Shown piece by piece: positions 12,154 to 24,048 of a DNA stretch of 64,000 nucleotides; positions within the stretch are counted from its first letter, which is position 1; every line of letters begins with the position of its first letter. Under the pieces are notes generated by a model. It saw only the letters and a list, made by a program, of their open reading frames with translations, ran no database searches and was not told the DNA's origin. A program made the position numbers and the translations under genes. This DNA comes from Glebionis coronaria. Lineage: Eukaryota > Streptophyta > Magnoliopsida > Asterales > Asteraceae. The stretch lies in the NCBI GenBank assembly GCA_025667525.1, contig CM046876.1:19331320-19395319 (forward strand), given 5' to 3'.

Positions 12154-12730
12154 TATTGGGTCAAAAAGTTGATATGGAAGAAACTCAAAAACGAAGAAAA
12201 CATGAAGACATTTGTCTAAGCGTTGTCAAGAGCAAATCAAGCGTTGACAAGAGCAAATCGGAGGTTGATGGCTTTGGCATTGTCATGTACAATCCAAGCA
12301 TTGCCATGTACAAACTAAGCATTGACAGAAACGTAGACAAGAAGCCTTTGGAAGCTTCTATTTAGATAAACATGCAGGATATATTCCGTATAAGTTTATT
12401 TGAATAGAAGATTTACATGTTTATTCATTTTTATCTCTTATAAACCCTAATTCTTACACTATAAAAGGAACCAAGGGTATTAGGTTTTTCATAACTTCAT
12501 TCACAATGTAAACCTAAAAGCGTGTGTTGCACTAGACGTGGGATTCAATGTATACACGTCTAGTGGTTGTTTGTTATTAATATAATGAGCAACCCTTTTG
12601 TTTAATTCATGTGTTTTGTGCCTAAACACCTTGTTAATGTGTCGTATTCTAATTCCACTTTGATTATCTAATCATATGAACATGATGCATTCCTAGTAGC
12701 TTAAAAGATCCGGAAACCAAGGTTTCCACA
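12154..12730 (+). repeat. 3' LTR of non-autonomous element copy 1
   Basis: 577 bp, same length as the 5' LTR. The terminal TG is mutated to TA; the other end is GGTTTCCACA. Confidence 0.9.
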
Positions 12731-13125
12731 TTTATTGTTAAACCTTTTAAATAAAAAGTTGCTTATAAAATAACTACTATTTATATAACACAAAATTTTC
12801 ATTTTATTTATTTTTCAAATTTATTAAATTATCTAACATTACATGCTATACACGCTGAATACAAACAATTATGTGCACACAATGATTATCCTTTAAACTA
12901 AAATGCCAACACAATTAATCATACAATCATTTTGAATGTTACCCAAATTAAATTAAATGAAATATTATCTATTTCAAGCGTCACATATGAAACCATATCA
13001 CATATAGTCACTTATTCATGCATCTCAAATCACACTTACACATAATTCAAATCATATAACACGTAATTTTTCAACTCTAAAGGTTTGAAAACATGCTTCG
13101 ATGACGGTTGTCACAATATCCCCTC
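12731..13125 (-). repeat. Candidate gypsy 3' LTR border and polypurine tract
   Basis: Read on the minus strand, 13140-13100 gives a pol-end-like stretch (GATGAAAGTTTCTTAACG), then a purine-rich AGGGGATAT and TGTGACAACC. This arrangement is typical of plant gypsy elements at the pol end / 3' LTR junction. That puts an LTR start at about 13112, with the LTR running left through 12731 and on past the inserted non-autonomous element. No partner LTR or coding part was recognised. Confidence 0.4.
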
Positions 13126-14149
13126 GTTAAGAAACTTTCATCCTAATATTTAACTAGTATCATGGTTAACTTGATCATCAAACAAATGGTGGTACGTGGA
13201 CTGATGTACGTCATGTAGGCTATTAAATCTACTTAAGTTTTAAATTTTTATTTTGTGGATAACCTTATTAACCTAGTAGAATGCTTCTAATGGGTAGTGT
13301 GTCTAGTCGAACGTAAAATAGTTTGTTAAGTAGGGTGTCGATCACTAAGAGTGAGAAATATAATTCTTATGTCTACCAATATTTTAATGATTCTACTTAT
13401 TCTAACTATCTATCCTAAGACTCACATAAACTAAACATAACTATGATAAAGGGGGTTCAACCTACGAGACTAACACGTTTTTGATAGTAGCCTAAGTGAT
13501 GATAGTGCAACTGACACAAGAGGGAACCTAGAAGCAAGTCGAGCAATCAAGACTAATGTTGGGAAATGTTCCAACCATATTAACGCTAAACTAAGCTAGT
13601 TCAATTATAAATAAAATGATTTTATTAAATGTACCTGACATATCAAACCTATATTAAGGCGGTACTTCTTTCTTATACTTAGACAAACTAATTCTGGTAC
13701 AATTAAACGCATCCGCATAAAGTAAGTCGGTGTTGGTTATAATCTATCTTAGAAGGTAAGAAATTACTAATAATGGTGATCTTGTTGTTACTCCTAGCTC
13801 ATTGACACTTTGCCCACTTACTACTTACGTTTATTCGTTTATTATATGGTGGTAGCTCAATTTTTTGATCAATGCGTAAGAAATTAGGACCTAAAGGTTA
13901 GCCAAGGTCACCTACGAGCCTAACTAGGCTCACTAACTTACAACAGACGAGGATGTTAAATGTGATCCTATTATTTCACCCATATAAATCACTACAAAAA
14001 GCGAAGCACTTTCTAATACCCTATTATAACAGAATTAAGGTTACGTACTAACCACATAAGCAGATATAGGCGATAAACATAATTCAACACACTTTACAAT
14101 TAAGGGACAACTGATATAAAACCAAACATTAAATTAACATAAACATGGC
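13126..14149. other. Non-coding, no recognised element
   Basis: AT-rich sequence without a convincing reading frame on either strand. It may be internal sequence of the decayed gypsy element whose border is near 13112. It ends with the left TSD (ATGGC, 14145-14149) of the next insertion. Confidence 0.4.
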
Positions 14150-14829
14150 TGATGAGACCATAATTATACATGGTCTCATTGCTTAAATCGGGCTTAAAAT
14201 GAGTAAAAATATCATAAAAACTGTGCAAAACCCTTTGTATTTGTTTATTGTGTGTGTGTAGGTTCGGATACTATGAAAATGCCAATAGATCACAAGAAAT
14301 AAGAAAAAACAAACACGGAAAACGAAGCCGCACAAAGAACCAGACCCGGGCATTGATTTTCCAAGATATACCCTTGAAGTTTAAATAAGGTACAAGATTG
14401 GTCCCCCAAGTTTGAAGACTTGTCACTTTATACCCTTGTAAAACTCATAATATACATTTAGTCCCTAAAGTTTCAAGAGTGGACATAAACAACCCTTGAA
14501 GAATGCAAGAAGTCCACATTTAGTCCTTGTTTAAAGTATTATCATACACAAGGACCATTATTGCCATTTGCTCAAAGATTTATCAAAGAAAAAAACCGTA
14601 AATCTGCTAGTGTTGGGGCCAAAATTTAACAATTGTGGAAAGTTGTGGGGGTATACAGTCCAAAACATAACCCAATCTCAGCCCAAACCCGACCATAACC
14701 CAACAACAGCTCAATCCAATCACACCTCCTTAGAGAACGAACTCACTTGTTACATTTTCCAAAAAGTGATTTCTAATACTTGCAATTTGTTTACGCTTTT
14801 CCTAAAGTGTAGTACAAATAAATACATCA
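14150..14829 (+). repeat. Solo LTR, short form (680 bp)
   Basis: Begins TGATGAGACC and ends ATACATCA, with a perfect 5-bp duplication ATGGC at 14145-14149 and 14830-14834. The first 550 bases or so align with the start of the 3.6-kb LTR at 56816. The last 130 bases align with its end: the CACACCTCCTT-GAGAACGAAC block occurs at about 14724 here and about 60292 there. The middle 2.9 kb of the long form, including its TATA box, is absent. No coding. Solo LTRs arise by recombination between the two LTRs of a complete element. Confidence 0.87.
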
Positions 14830-14834
14830 ATGGC

Positions 14835-15135
14835 TAACAAATAAAGGTGTTAGACTTTAGTCATAATAAAAACATAAATAAACGCCATACGGATGATAAA
14901 TGTAAACTCAAGAATGATACCAAATACAAAACATGTGATCAAAGTATGAAGAACAAGAGCTTACCGATGTTCTTAAACAATTTGGTTTAACTTATTTGCG
15001 CTTATTAGGCTTATAAGAATTCTTTTTGGTGGTTACTTTTGGGTTTCAGCCGATTAGGACTTTCATCATATTACTTACACACAAAATCACAAATATTATC
15101 TACGAGCAAGTCTCGTAGAAAAAGTGACCACCACC

Positions 15136-15175
<40 letters not shown>

Positions 15176-16053
15176 GCTCTTGAAATTCTTCTAATAGGAA
15201 TGAATCAGTAGAAAAACCAATAACATTAATCAGTCTGAAGGTATCAAACAATTAGATAGAAGATCGACGCAACAAGTAACAAGCGAAACCCTAAAAAACC
15301 TTAGCTAGAGAACGAACCAATGAACCCTAAAAACCAAACCCTATTAATTATAAAATAAGAAGTATAGAATCAAATAACAAAGCTGTTATTGATTAGCACG
15401 CTTGAATAAATAACTAACAAGGATGAGTCGATTAGTTCAATGATTTATCTAAACAAAACACACGCTTTTAGGTTTTTAGGGTATGGGCATCATTAGTTTA
15501 ATTAGCGAAGTCTTTAAGTTAGACTTGTTTGTGTCTTCATGTTTTATTCCACATGTTAGCACACTCGAATAATCACTCATCCCTCTTTACACGTGGTTAG
15601 TGAATCAGTTTTGAACATAATGCCGTCTCCACCTACCTATCTTTCACAAAGAGATAGACTGTAAATATCATACATAAAAAAATAAGTACAATTACATAAA
15701 CCTTAAACTATATTCACAGTAGAGGGGAAATGATTTTAAAATGTCCCATCAAAAGCTCTAAACTGAGTCCTAGTCGACGTGAATGGATTTTCTAAGAAAA
15801 AATATGTATCTTTAAGTAAAGAGTGGTATATAGTAAAATTCCAATAATCATGGGGAAAATTCTCTAAAATAAGCTTCTTTGGGTTTACTGTTTCCATGGA
15901 TTTTCGATCATGACTTTATTTATAGCATTAAGCTCCATAAACAGTTGTTATCTCTTCGGCTACAAACATGATATCTGCATATTTTGGAGAGTTGAGTGAG
16001 TATTCCCACTTGTTCGTATAACACAACACCTCCATCATCAAGATCAAGTGTCT
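14835..16053. other. Non-coding stretch with a poly-C tract
   Basis: AT-rich and without a supported gene. It contains the 35-base C run at 15137-15171 and, at 15280-15360, several CCCTAAAA motifs that resemble scattered telomere-type repeats but do not form an array. A short minus-strand reading frame near 16053-15920 is not recognisable with confidence. Confidence 0.4.
15137..15171. repeat. Poly-C homopolymer (35 bp)
   Basis: Uninterrupted run of 35 C, preceded by ACCACCACC. Directly visible. Homopolymers of G/C this long are uncommon in AT-rich plant intergenic DNA. Confidence 0.97.
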
Positions 16054-18923
16054 TGTCACACCCCCAAATTTCGGTACAGCGGAAGACCAGCTTTGAGGGA
16101 TTTGACTCCATGATTATTCGAGAGCCTGATCCGAGAGAACGACCTCTTTATGCCAAGACCACAATGTAGACTCTCAATAATCCATATAGTCAAGTACCCG
16201 AAAATACATCCTTAAAACGGTCAACTTAAAGTTGGCGAGTTCATAAGAATAATTTAAAATTCTTATGAAAATCAATAGTTTATTAAGACTACCGCTCAAG
16301 GTAATATAGTAGAGTGAATAACATTTGTAGCCTAACTCAGTCTCATAACCCAATAAAACATGAATGAACATTCTAGATAGTTAGTTAAGTGTCAAAACAA
16401 AGTTTCTTGATAAATATAAAGTTTAACAATCAATATGATTTAGTGAGAGTACCATTCAGTTACAACAACATCAAAAGTTGAGTTCGTTAAAATATAGTAA
16501 GCACAAGTTGTTAAAAAGTGCAAGTCCATATAACACATAACAAATACACTTAGCAAGCATTCACAATATCACAACTAATATTATCTATGTCTATTATATC
16601 TCATCCTAGTAAATTATATCTCATCCTTGACTGTAATATCTCATTTTTTACTGTAGCATATCATCCTTCACCAATATATCACATCCTTGACTTTAATATC
16701 TCATCCATGACCATTATATCTCGTAGTCGAGATATGAGCGAGTGGGTAAATAAACATATGAGAAATTTTACATAAGCAATCGATGAAATGTATAAACATA
16801 TATTTGACATCAAGAAGCATGTATGTCTCCCAAATAAAAAATTATTAAACATCCTTAAAATAGTTCAAAATTAGAATATGAGGTATGAACTCACCTCAGA
16901 TAAGTGATAAGCGATAATGAATAAAGTGACACGTGAATCGAGGCGAACATATTCTAGCCGCGACCTAATTAAATAAAAGCGTTTATATATAGTGTATCTA
17001 AATAAATAATGAAGTTAAATACATAGTTATATCACCAGCTAAGAGTCTTTAATTTTGTAAGTATAAACAATTTGTACGTGTGTTCGTATATTAAAACTTT
17101 AAAATATATATACTTGTGAAAGTTATCATTTATGTAATCTTGTTATCTAATGTCTATGTATATGCATACAAACTTGTAAAAATAGTGTTTGTATCATCAT
17201 TGTCATTTAGTTACGAAGTATATAAGTATATAGTTAATCATATAAAAATAGTCCATTCGTCTAACAATTAAATTTTATTACTTTAGTTAGTTCCACTATT
17301 GTTACTATTTATAAGTCTCTAAGTACATATTTGTATAAATATTAATCTTATCAGATAAACACTTGTCGCCGATAATGCTTATCAATTATTGTTATAATTT
17401 TTGTAACGACGCTTTATATTTAGTTTTAATGTGCTTATAAATTAATATTTTTAAAGTTAAAAATGCATTTAAATATTATATAAGTTATACTATATATTTC
17501 GTAACGGCTTTATAGTCCAAACGGTCCTGAAAGCTAGTAAAACTCGGTAAGTAAAAGTTTGTATAAAAGTTATCTCATTTCGTCACTTATTTCGTCACTT
17601 ATTTACAAGTTAAAGAATTGAGAATTTATAGTAACATGTCATTACGGAATCAAAAGTCCTCAAAATGCAAAATTAAAATCTGATCAATAGCTAATTTTTA
17701 GTAAATGCAGTTTTTAATATTTAGTTATGTATTTTGTCCATATATTTCTCGTTTTAAGTCTGATATTTAAGTTCTTTATATACCCGAAATTGTATATGTA
17801 TTACGATATTATCAAGCTTAAAAATCACCTAGAAGTCCATGCCAAACCCTACATAGCCGGCTGTTAAGGTCTACACTTATAAGTTTATAGTTTTTATGAT
17901 TTTTACAAAGTGTTAGCAATATAAGTCCACTAATTTGTCCAATATAATACCGTCTTACATAATTATAGTCCACTAATTTACTATCCTCTATTTCACTTTC
18001 AATCCCAAGTTTGATATCAAGAACACAAAATAATTTTAACATGATTTATATAAACTAATTTTCACAACAACAATCCATAACTAGTTATATAAATTATCCA
18101 CTACTTGTAATATATCAAAATGAATATTTTTCTTACATCTATTATACTTTTAAAAATGCAATTAGATGGTGATTTAACAAAGAAAATCAATTGTATGAAT
18201 GTATGAGGTGTATGTAATCTTTAGATAATCTCTTTTCTACTAGCTTTAGGATTTATTTAATTAGTCTCATGTTGGTTTGTTTTTTGAAGCGTAAGAAATG
18301 ATAAGTATTTTGCTAGTTATATATTTATTTACTTCATGTACATTTATTAGTTTACGTATGTGTACCTAAACCACTTAATTAAAAATGCAATAGTACTAAT
18401 ACATTCATGGTATGTGGCTTGCAAAAATAAAAGAGAACATATGAGGAAGAGTTTTGTGTAACTATATAATGGATAAAACTTCTGCATGGTTTTTATGTTT
18501 ATTAAGTACAAGGCTGAATCAACTTATGTAAACTAGCATGTGCCCATTTACTTGAATATACATTCAAAAGTTTGGTGTATTATTAGATGTATGCATGTGT
18601 TAGTTTATTTATTCGGGTATCAGGTATGTTATGCATGCTTTTAAATAATTACACGTAAGATTATTTAATTACATAAAATAATTTATATAAATATTATATA
18701 AATTATAAAATACAAAAAAAAGTTCAGGATATTAATAAAAATAAGTAGACATTAATTGTCTAGATCCATAGTGATAATAAAGTGTATTCAAAGTACACGA
18801 AAGTAAGCTCTCGGTTGTAATTAAATTACATCTATTTTAATAGAAATAATTTAAGTTAAGAAATAATAAATTCAGATAAAATAATTTTTTTAAAAATTGA
18901 CTCGGATTTTACAGGTTGTGACA
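16054..18923 (-). repeat. Candidate old gypsy LTR (about 2.87 kb)
   Basis: The minus strand begins TGTCACAACCTGTAAAATCC (at 18923) and ends GGGGGTGTGACA (at 16054). These are TG/CA ends of the kind common in plant Del/Tekay LTRs. No primer site or polypurine tract flanks it, so a solo LTR is likeliest. The flanks TGTCT and TGGCC match at only three of five positions. AT-rich, non-coding. Confidence 0.4.
16587..16730. repeat. Degenerate minisatellite, unit about 24 bp
   Basis: About six imperfect copies of a unit like TATATCTCATCCTTGACTGTA, seen as repeated TATCTCATCC, TATCATCC and TATCACATCC phrases. It lies inside the candidate LTR. Confidence 0.7.
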
Positions 18924-19061
18924 TGGCCAATGGCATAGAATGCAAATATCGTTCCTTCCTATAATATCATCAGTCCAACCTCATCGGCACACCAAATATA
19001 GAAAATCATCCTTCAAACCTATATCGACCAAAAAAATCATTTGATTCTTCAGAAGCATCAG

Positions 19062-19464
19062 TGTCAGCGTCAAAATATTGAGTCAAATAAGAATGTTTGT
19101 TCATAGGTTTATTATGTATCGATAATTAGAACGTTGTAATATGTAATAGGATAGTCGAAATATAAGGCTTGATGATTAGCTTCGAAGGACTCTTTCAAGG
19201 TACTAAGCATTTTATTCAAGTCCGGCCCATTAAACATATAGCCAATTAAGCCACATGTAGGCTTGGGTATAAATACCCCTACCTAGCATGTTAGGAAGGG
19301 TTATCCATTTCATTTTCTCAATCTTATCTTTCTTCATTTTTCACATACTTCTCTTTAACCTCTCTCTACTTTCTCTCTCTAAATCCTCTATTTATTTTCT
19401 TCTCTTTTTTCTATCTATTTTCTTATAATTAATCATGGTGAAGTGATAATATTTGGGTACAACA
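19062..19464 (+). repeat. 5' LTR (403 bp)
   Basis: Starts TGTCAGCGTCAAAATATTGAG and ends GGGTACAACA. The second copy starts TGTTAGCCTCAATATATTGAG, which shows the original terminus. It includes a CT-rich tract (CTCTCTCT at about 19370) after the TATA box. Confidence 0.85.
19268..19275 (+). promoter_or_regulatory. TATA box in LTR
   Basis: TATAAATA, also present at 23852-23859 in the other LTR, about 200 bases into each LTR. Confidence 0.6.
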
Positions 19465-19466
19465 AT

Positions 19467-19480
19467 TGGTATCATTCGCC
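19467..19480 (+). other. Primer binding site, tRNA-Met-like
   Basis: TGGTATCATTCGCC starts two bases after the LTR. The first eight bases match the initiator tRNA-Met complement; the rest does not. Confidence 0.5.
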
Positions 19481-19956
19481 ATGGGATAGATTTGTAGTTT
19501 TGTTTGTGGTTGTTTTAATATTTTCGTGGGTTTTAGCATCAACATCACCAGACGAATTTTTTTAAACCAATTTGATTCGAAAAAGTTATCATTTTTGGCT
19601 TTATTTTGGCTTAAATCATCTGGATGTACATCTCGTTTTATTGGAAAAGATCAAAAATCGCGTTTTTTGAAGGTTAAAAAATTTCATACTTTTTTGACAA
19701 AATCCGGTTTTTGGCCCAAAACCCTAAAGAACCTGAGACATTTTCGGTTTTTGAACTGGGATTGTGCATAATGCCGGAGAAGTGAAAGGTTTTCAACAAC
19801 GGAAATATACAAAGTTCTCGAACAAGAATTACAAAAAGTCTCAGAACCAGAGATTTAAAAAGCTAGAGGAACCGGAGAATTAAAAGGTTATTAGAACCGG
19901 AGATTTGCTTTTCCACAACCGGAGTTTTGACAACTTTATGAACCGGAGATTTCATT

Positions 19957-20295
19957 TTGTGGAACCAGAAATTTGTTAAGTGCTGGAACCGGAAGAAAAA
20001 CCTAGGAACACAAGGACTCGTGAATCTCAAATTCCTCGTATGCCCCAAATGCAAAAAGGACATTCACAATGGAACACATGATCATTGTATTCTGCAATAC
20101 CTTTATAAGGTCAGATCTCGTGCCTTTGCACAGAGAAAGAATACAGAATCCCATAAGAAAACAAGGAGATACAAACCCGTCGCAAAGAAAAAAAATGACA
20201 ACAAATATGAAACCCGGATTAATATAGGACATAGTTTCTCTCCAAAGAAGTTTTCCGCTATGCAAGAGAAAACTACTCCTGGATCTAGTATTTAG
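19957..20295 (+). pseudogene. Possible copia gag-pol fragment
   Basis: A 112-codon frame with a C-x2-C pair (CPKCKKDIH), then THDHCILQYLY and a Lys/Arg-rich stretch (KKTRRYKPVAKKK). This resembles the linker seen in some plant Tork/Tnt1-like copia polyproteins, where a short cysteine motif is followed by a basic region. It lies inside the LTR element on the same strand, as expected for its coding region. It is short, and no protease, RT or integrase motif was found around it. Confidence 0.35.
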
Positions 20296-23200
20296 TGGAA
20301 ACCAACGGTTAGGATCTTAAAGAAAGTTGGTCTTGAGTAGATTCCCATAGGGAAGAGTGTTGAAACCTGCGTCAGCACTAATGCGAGTGTTCTGCCTGTA
20401 GAAAAGAAATTTGTTACTCCTAACACTAGTATTTGTGCAAACTCTTATTTTTTGATTGCAGGCACTTCAATGGATTCTAAACCCACTTCTTCCTCAAAGG
20501 GTTCCAATTCTATACATTCTATATTACCTTCCTCTCTTGTACAAAAGTCTATTTTTGATTATTTTCGAAAAGCTTGAAAATGAAAAAATACAAAAATAAA
20601 ATAACATGTAAATATCATATGAAAACCAAAATACAAAATTAAAAAATCTTTGAAAATCAAAAAATATTCATCTCGACATGCCTTTCAGTATCGATGACCT
20701 GAACGTACCTAGAAATGCCACTCAATAACGACACGGGTGTGTACATAAAGCTCGAATAAAATTTGTACATATTTTTTAAAACATGTCATTTCTATTTTTT
20801 ATAACAAAAGAAAATGTCTCTTTTGGGCATTTTTTCAACAACGGGTAGAGCAATCTATCACGGGTTGAGCTTGTCACAAAACACGCAAAGTTTTAAGCTC
20901 AACACAATGGCTTGTAATCACTTTCAGATTGCAACCCAGATTTATATTCATGAGGGAGTGTACAATTCTGTGCACTTACCCGCAGCAAAAGAAAAGAAAT
21001 CTTCTTACACTTGGTTGGATTAGTCAAGACATTCAAAGTCCATGAACTCAATTTTATGCTTTAGAAACACCATGCCGCCAAAAAGAATGGTTTTTCAAAA
21101 AGCGTTAAACACAATTTTTTCAAGAATTTTTCAATGATTATTCAAAATATTTCAAAAATTGTGTGTTTAACAACTCTTATCCTCAAAAAGTGAAATGTGG
21201 ATCACATCCTCGTAACGACAATTCAAGTGGTCAAATTTTGAGGGGGAGCTTTCTGAAATCAAAGTTTTAATGTTGTTAGATATATTAAGTCAAGACAAAT
21301 TTTTATGTATCCAACACATTGTGTGTAATGTTCATTTGGTACAATTCACATAAAAATATTTGACGTTCGTGAGCACATTCTTCAACGATAATATTTTATG
21401 TGTTCATGAACATGTAGTGTGCGAGTACGATTTTTTCAAGAATTTTTTAATGATTAATCAAAATCTTTCTAAAATTATGTACTCGACACTACATAAAATG
21501 TTCCAATAATTCATGCTAAGTAAGACACATTTTTCTCCCGAAATATTTTCAAGACTATTTTCTGATATATATTTTAATCAAATTTAGTATCTCTAATATC
21601 AAACGATTTATATATTAGAGATAGGTAGAAAATGTGATTAAAATGTGATCTAATATATGAAACATATATGTAAGACTCAAGCACTTTAACTCTTACCCAC
21701 ATGTGCGAAAACACATGTGAAGGGGAAGCATTTATGAAATGAAAAAACCATCAAGGTGTTAAAAGGGTTTTCAAACACTTTGATAGAATTTTGAGTGGTT
21801 TTATGGTTAGATCTTATACCTAGAACCTCTTTAATTCATGATATTATTGGTGTCAAAAGGTGGTTAGGATATATCCTATGATTTAATCAGAACCGAAAGG
21901 ATCTTCTCAGGGATAATCCAATAGATTATTTGAAGTCCTTAGGAAAGATGGAGTAGAGTGTGGTAAGAGAAAAATATCGACTAAGTACATAAGCTAGCAC
22001 TGGAACAATCACAACAAGGTGCTAGTGATAACGTCTTGGTAAGCATTGAAGGGATTGAAGAATGAAAAAAGAAATATAAGGATAAAGGGTAAAAATAAAT
22101 AGCCTTCCATACAACTTAGGCAGAAACCAGGTCAACACATCATTGAATAAAAGCATCATGGACCCAATGATGCAATGCACAACCCTTCCCCAACTAACTC
22201 AGGCTTCTCTCAAAAGAAATTTGTTTTATTGTCACGGAGATCAACACGACTTCTATTGACTTTCTCACTTCGAGGTAATTAATATTGAATAGGTGGCATC
22301 TGCTCCAGCCTTCGATCACCTAAAAGTGCACAAATCTAGTCTAGATCCTAGAGATCAATCAAATCTTGTTAGGACACATCACATGACGAAGAAGAGAGTC
22401 ATATGCTATATCCTTGTGATATTTCTAGAATACTCAAAGTGATACTATTTAGTGTTCATAATGATGAGTGAAAATCCTTCTAGTGTTAACATCAAACAAC
22501 ACTACAGTAGGTCATGTGTAAGATTTTTTATGAATTAAACATGTGTAAAACTGAAAAACAACAATGGTTTGATTCTTAATAGATTCAAACTCGTTTCAGG
22601 TATCTACGCAATATCTTTATGGTCTTGCCAGAACATTCAGAGTGATACTCTTCAGTATTCACAGTGACGAATGGAAATCCTTATAGCGTTAACATAAAAT
22701 AGTGCTACGGTAGGTGACTTGCGAGATTCTTTATGAATCAAGCTTGTGTGAACTGTAAAACAACAATGGTACGATTTTTTATGAATCAAACTTGTTCCAG
22801 GAATATGAATTGACAACTATAATCAGGAGGATTGTTTAATCCAACTGATTCACTCTTTAGGTTCGCAGTCTTGCTTTGAGATGGTCGAGTAAAGATTACG
22901 GCTAGTACAGCCGTGAAAACCTGTCAAGGAGGTTAATAATTGAGTCTACCTAATCACATGTATGATATTTAATACCGCCTAACAGTAAAACACTATCGAT
23001 TTAGGACAAATGTCAAAGCCATTTAGTCCGCGTCTATGTTTTGTATTGAGAAGGTGGTGTTACGGTGTACTAAGAAAATTCGAAGATTCATAACCACATA
23101 CTCATGTCCAAAGACACACCTAATGCATCAAGATTCAAGAATCAAGAATGCTAAAGATCAAACAAAGACAAAGACTTTCGCAACTCTAATGTTTAAATCT

Positions 23201-23648
23201 TTCTTAAAAGGTAATTTAGAGGAATGACCTATGTTCTAAGGAGATTGTTAACAAGCTTTCAAGATGATGAAAAGTGTGAACATGTGGGTGAAGACACAAG
23301 GTCAAAAGATGGCAAAGACAAACTAAGAATGGTGATCAACAAGAATGAATCAGTCATTTATTTGAAGAGCTAAATACTAAAGATTAAATCCTCGCATGTC
23401 GTAGAGGAATGACCTCTCAGTGAGAGAGATGTTAGTCTCAAAATATTGTATGATTCAAGAATGACTCGGTCACATGTTTGAAGATCTCAATATTAAAGAC
23501 AAAGTCGAAAGATAACGACAAAGGCTCAAAGATCACAACATGAAGGAATAAGTCTACTATTACACGTTAAAGACTCATTTATTATGAGATTAGTAATCTA
23601 TATAAATCTCAAAATGTCGTAGAGGAATGACCTCTCATTGGGGGAGAT

Positions 23649-24043
23649 TGTTAGCCTCAATATATTGAGTCAAACAAGAATGTTCGGTCATAGCTTAATT
23701 ATGTATCGATTATTAGAACGTTGTAATATGTAATAGGAGAGTCTAAATATACGAGCTTCATAGCTTAAAAGGCCTCTTTTAAGGTACTAACCATGTTATT
23801 CAAGCCCGACCCATTAGACATATAGCCCATTAAGCCACATGTAGGCGTGGCTATAAATATCCCTTCATAGCATGTTAGGAAGGGTTAGCCATTTCATTTT
23901 CTTAATCTAATCTTTCTTCATTTTCACATACTTCTCTCTAACCTCTCTCTACTTTCTATCTCTAAATCATTCATTTATTTTCTTCTCTTTCTATCTGTTT
24001 TCTTACAATCAATCATGGTGAAGTGATATATTTGGGTACAACA
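23649..24043 (+). repeat. 3' LTR (395 bp)
   Basis: Starts TGTTAGCCTCAATATATTGAG immediately after the purine tract at 23637-23648, and ends GGGTACAACA at 24043. It differs from the 5' LTR by scattered substitutions and small indels. Confidence 0.85.
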
Positions 24044-24048
24044 ATCAG

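Larger units (their letters stand above)
10001..12730 (+). mobile_element. Non-autonomous LTR retrotransposon, copy 1
   Basis: Two 577-bp LTRs (10001-10577 and 12154-12730) flank a 1.58-kb internal region with a tRNA-Met primer site and a polypurine tract but no gag or pol. The ends are TGTTGGG...CCACA, with the right LTR start mutated to TATTGGG. The flanks ATTAT (9996-10000) and TTTAT (12731-12735) are a 5-bp duplication with one mismatch. The LTRs differ at roughly 3% of sites by eye. A longer copy of the same family sits inverted at 39033-42394. It must have been mobilised in trans; the TGTTGG start suggests a copia-type helper (inference). Confidence 0.88.
19062..24043 (+). mobile_element. 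Degenerate LTR retrotransposon with perfect TSD (about 5 kb)
   Basis: LTRs at 19062-19464 and 23649-24043 are clearly homologous (GAACGTTGTAATATGTAATAGG, the TATA region and the CATGGTGAAGTGATA end). The TSD ATCAG is perfect (19057-19061 and 24044-24048). A primer site follows the left LTR and a purine tract (ATTGGGGGAGAT) precedes the right one. The internal 4.2 kb holds only one plausible coding relic (19957-20295) and several internal duplications. The best guess is a copia-derived, LARD-like or decayed element (inference). Confidence 0.85.

Noticed and set aside
15290..15360. Interstitial telomere repeats (CCCTAAA-like motifs)
   Set aside because: Only scattered single units with irregular spacing; no tandem TTTAGGG array is present here.
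15912..16053. Possible BTB-like fragment on the minus strand (SPKYADIMFVAEE)
   Set aside because: Only about a dozen suggestive residues, followed by stops, and the upstream side is an LTR-like sequence. Too little to call a gene relic.
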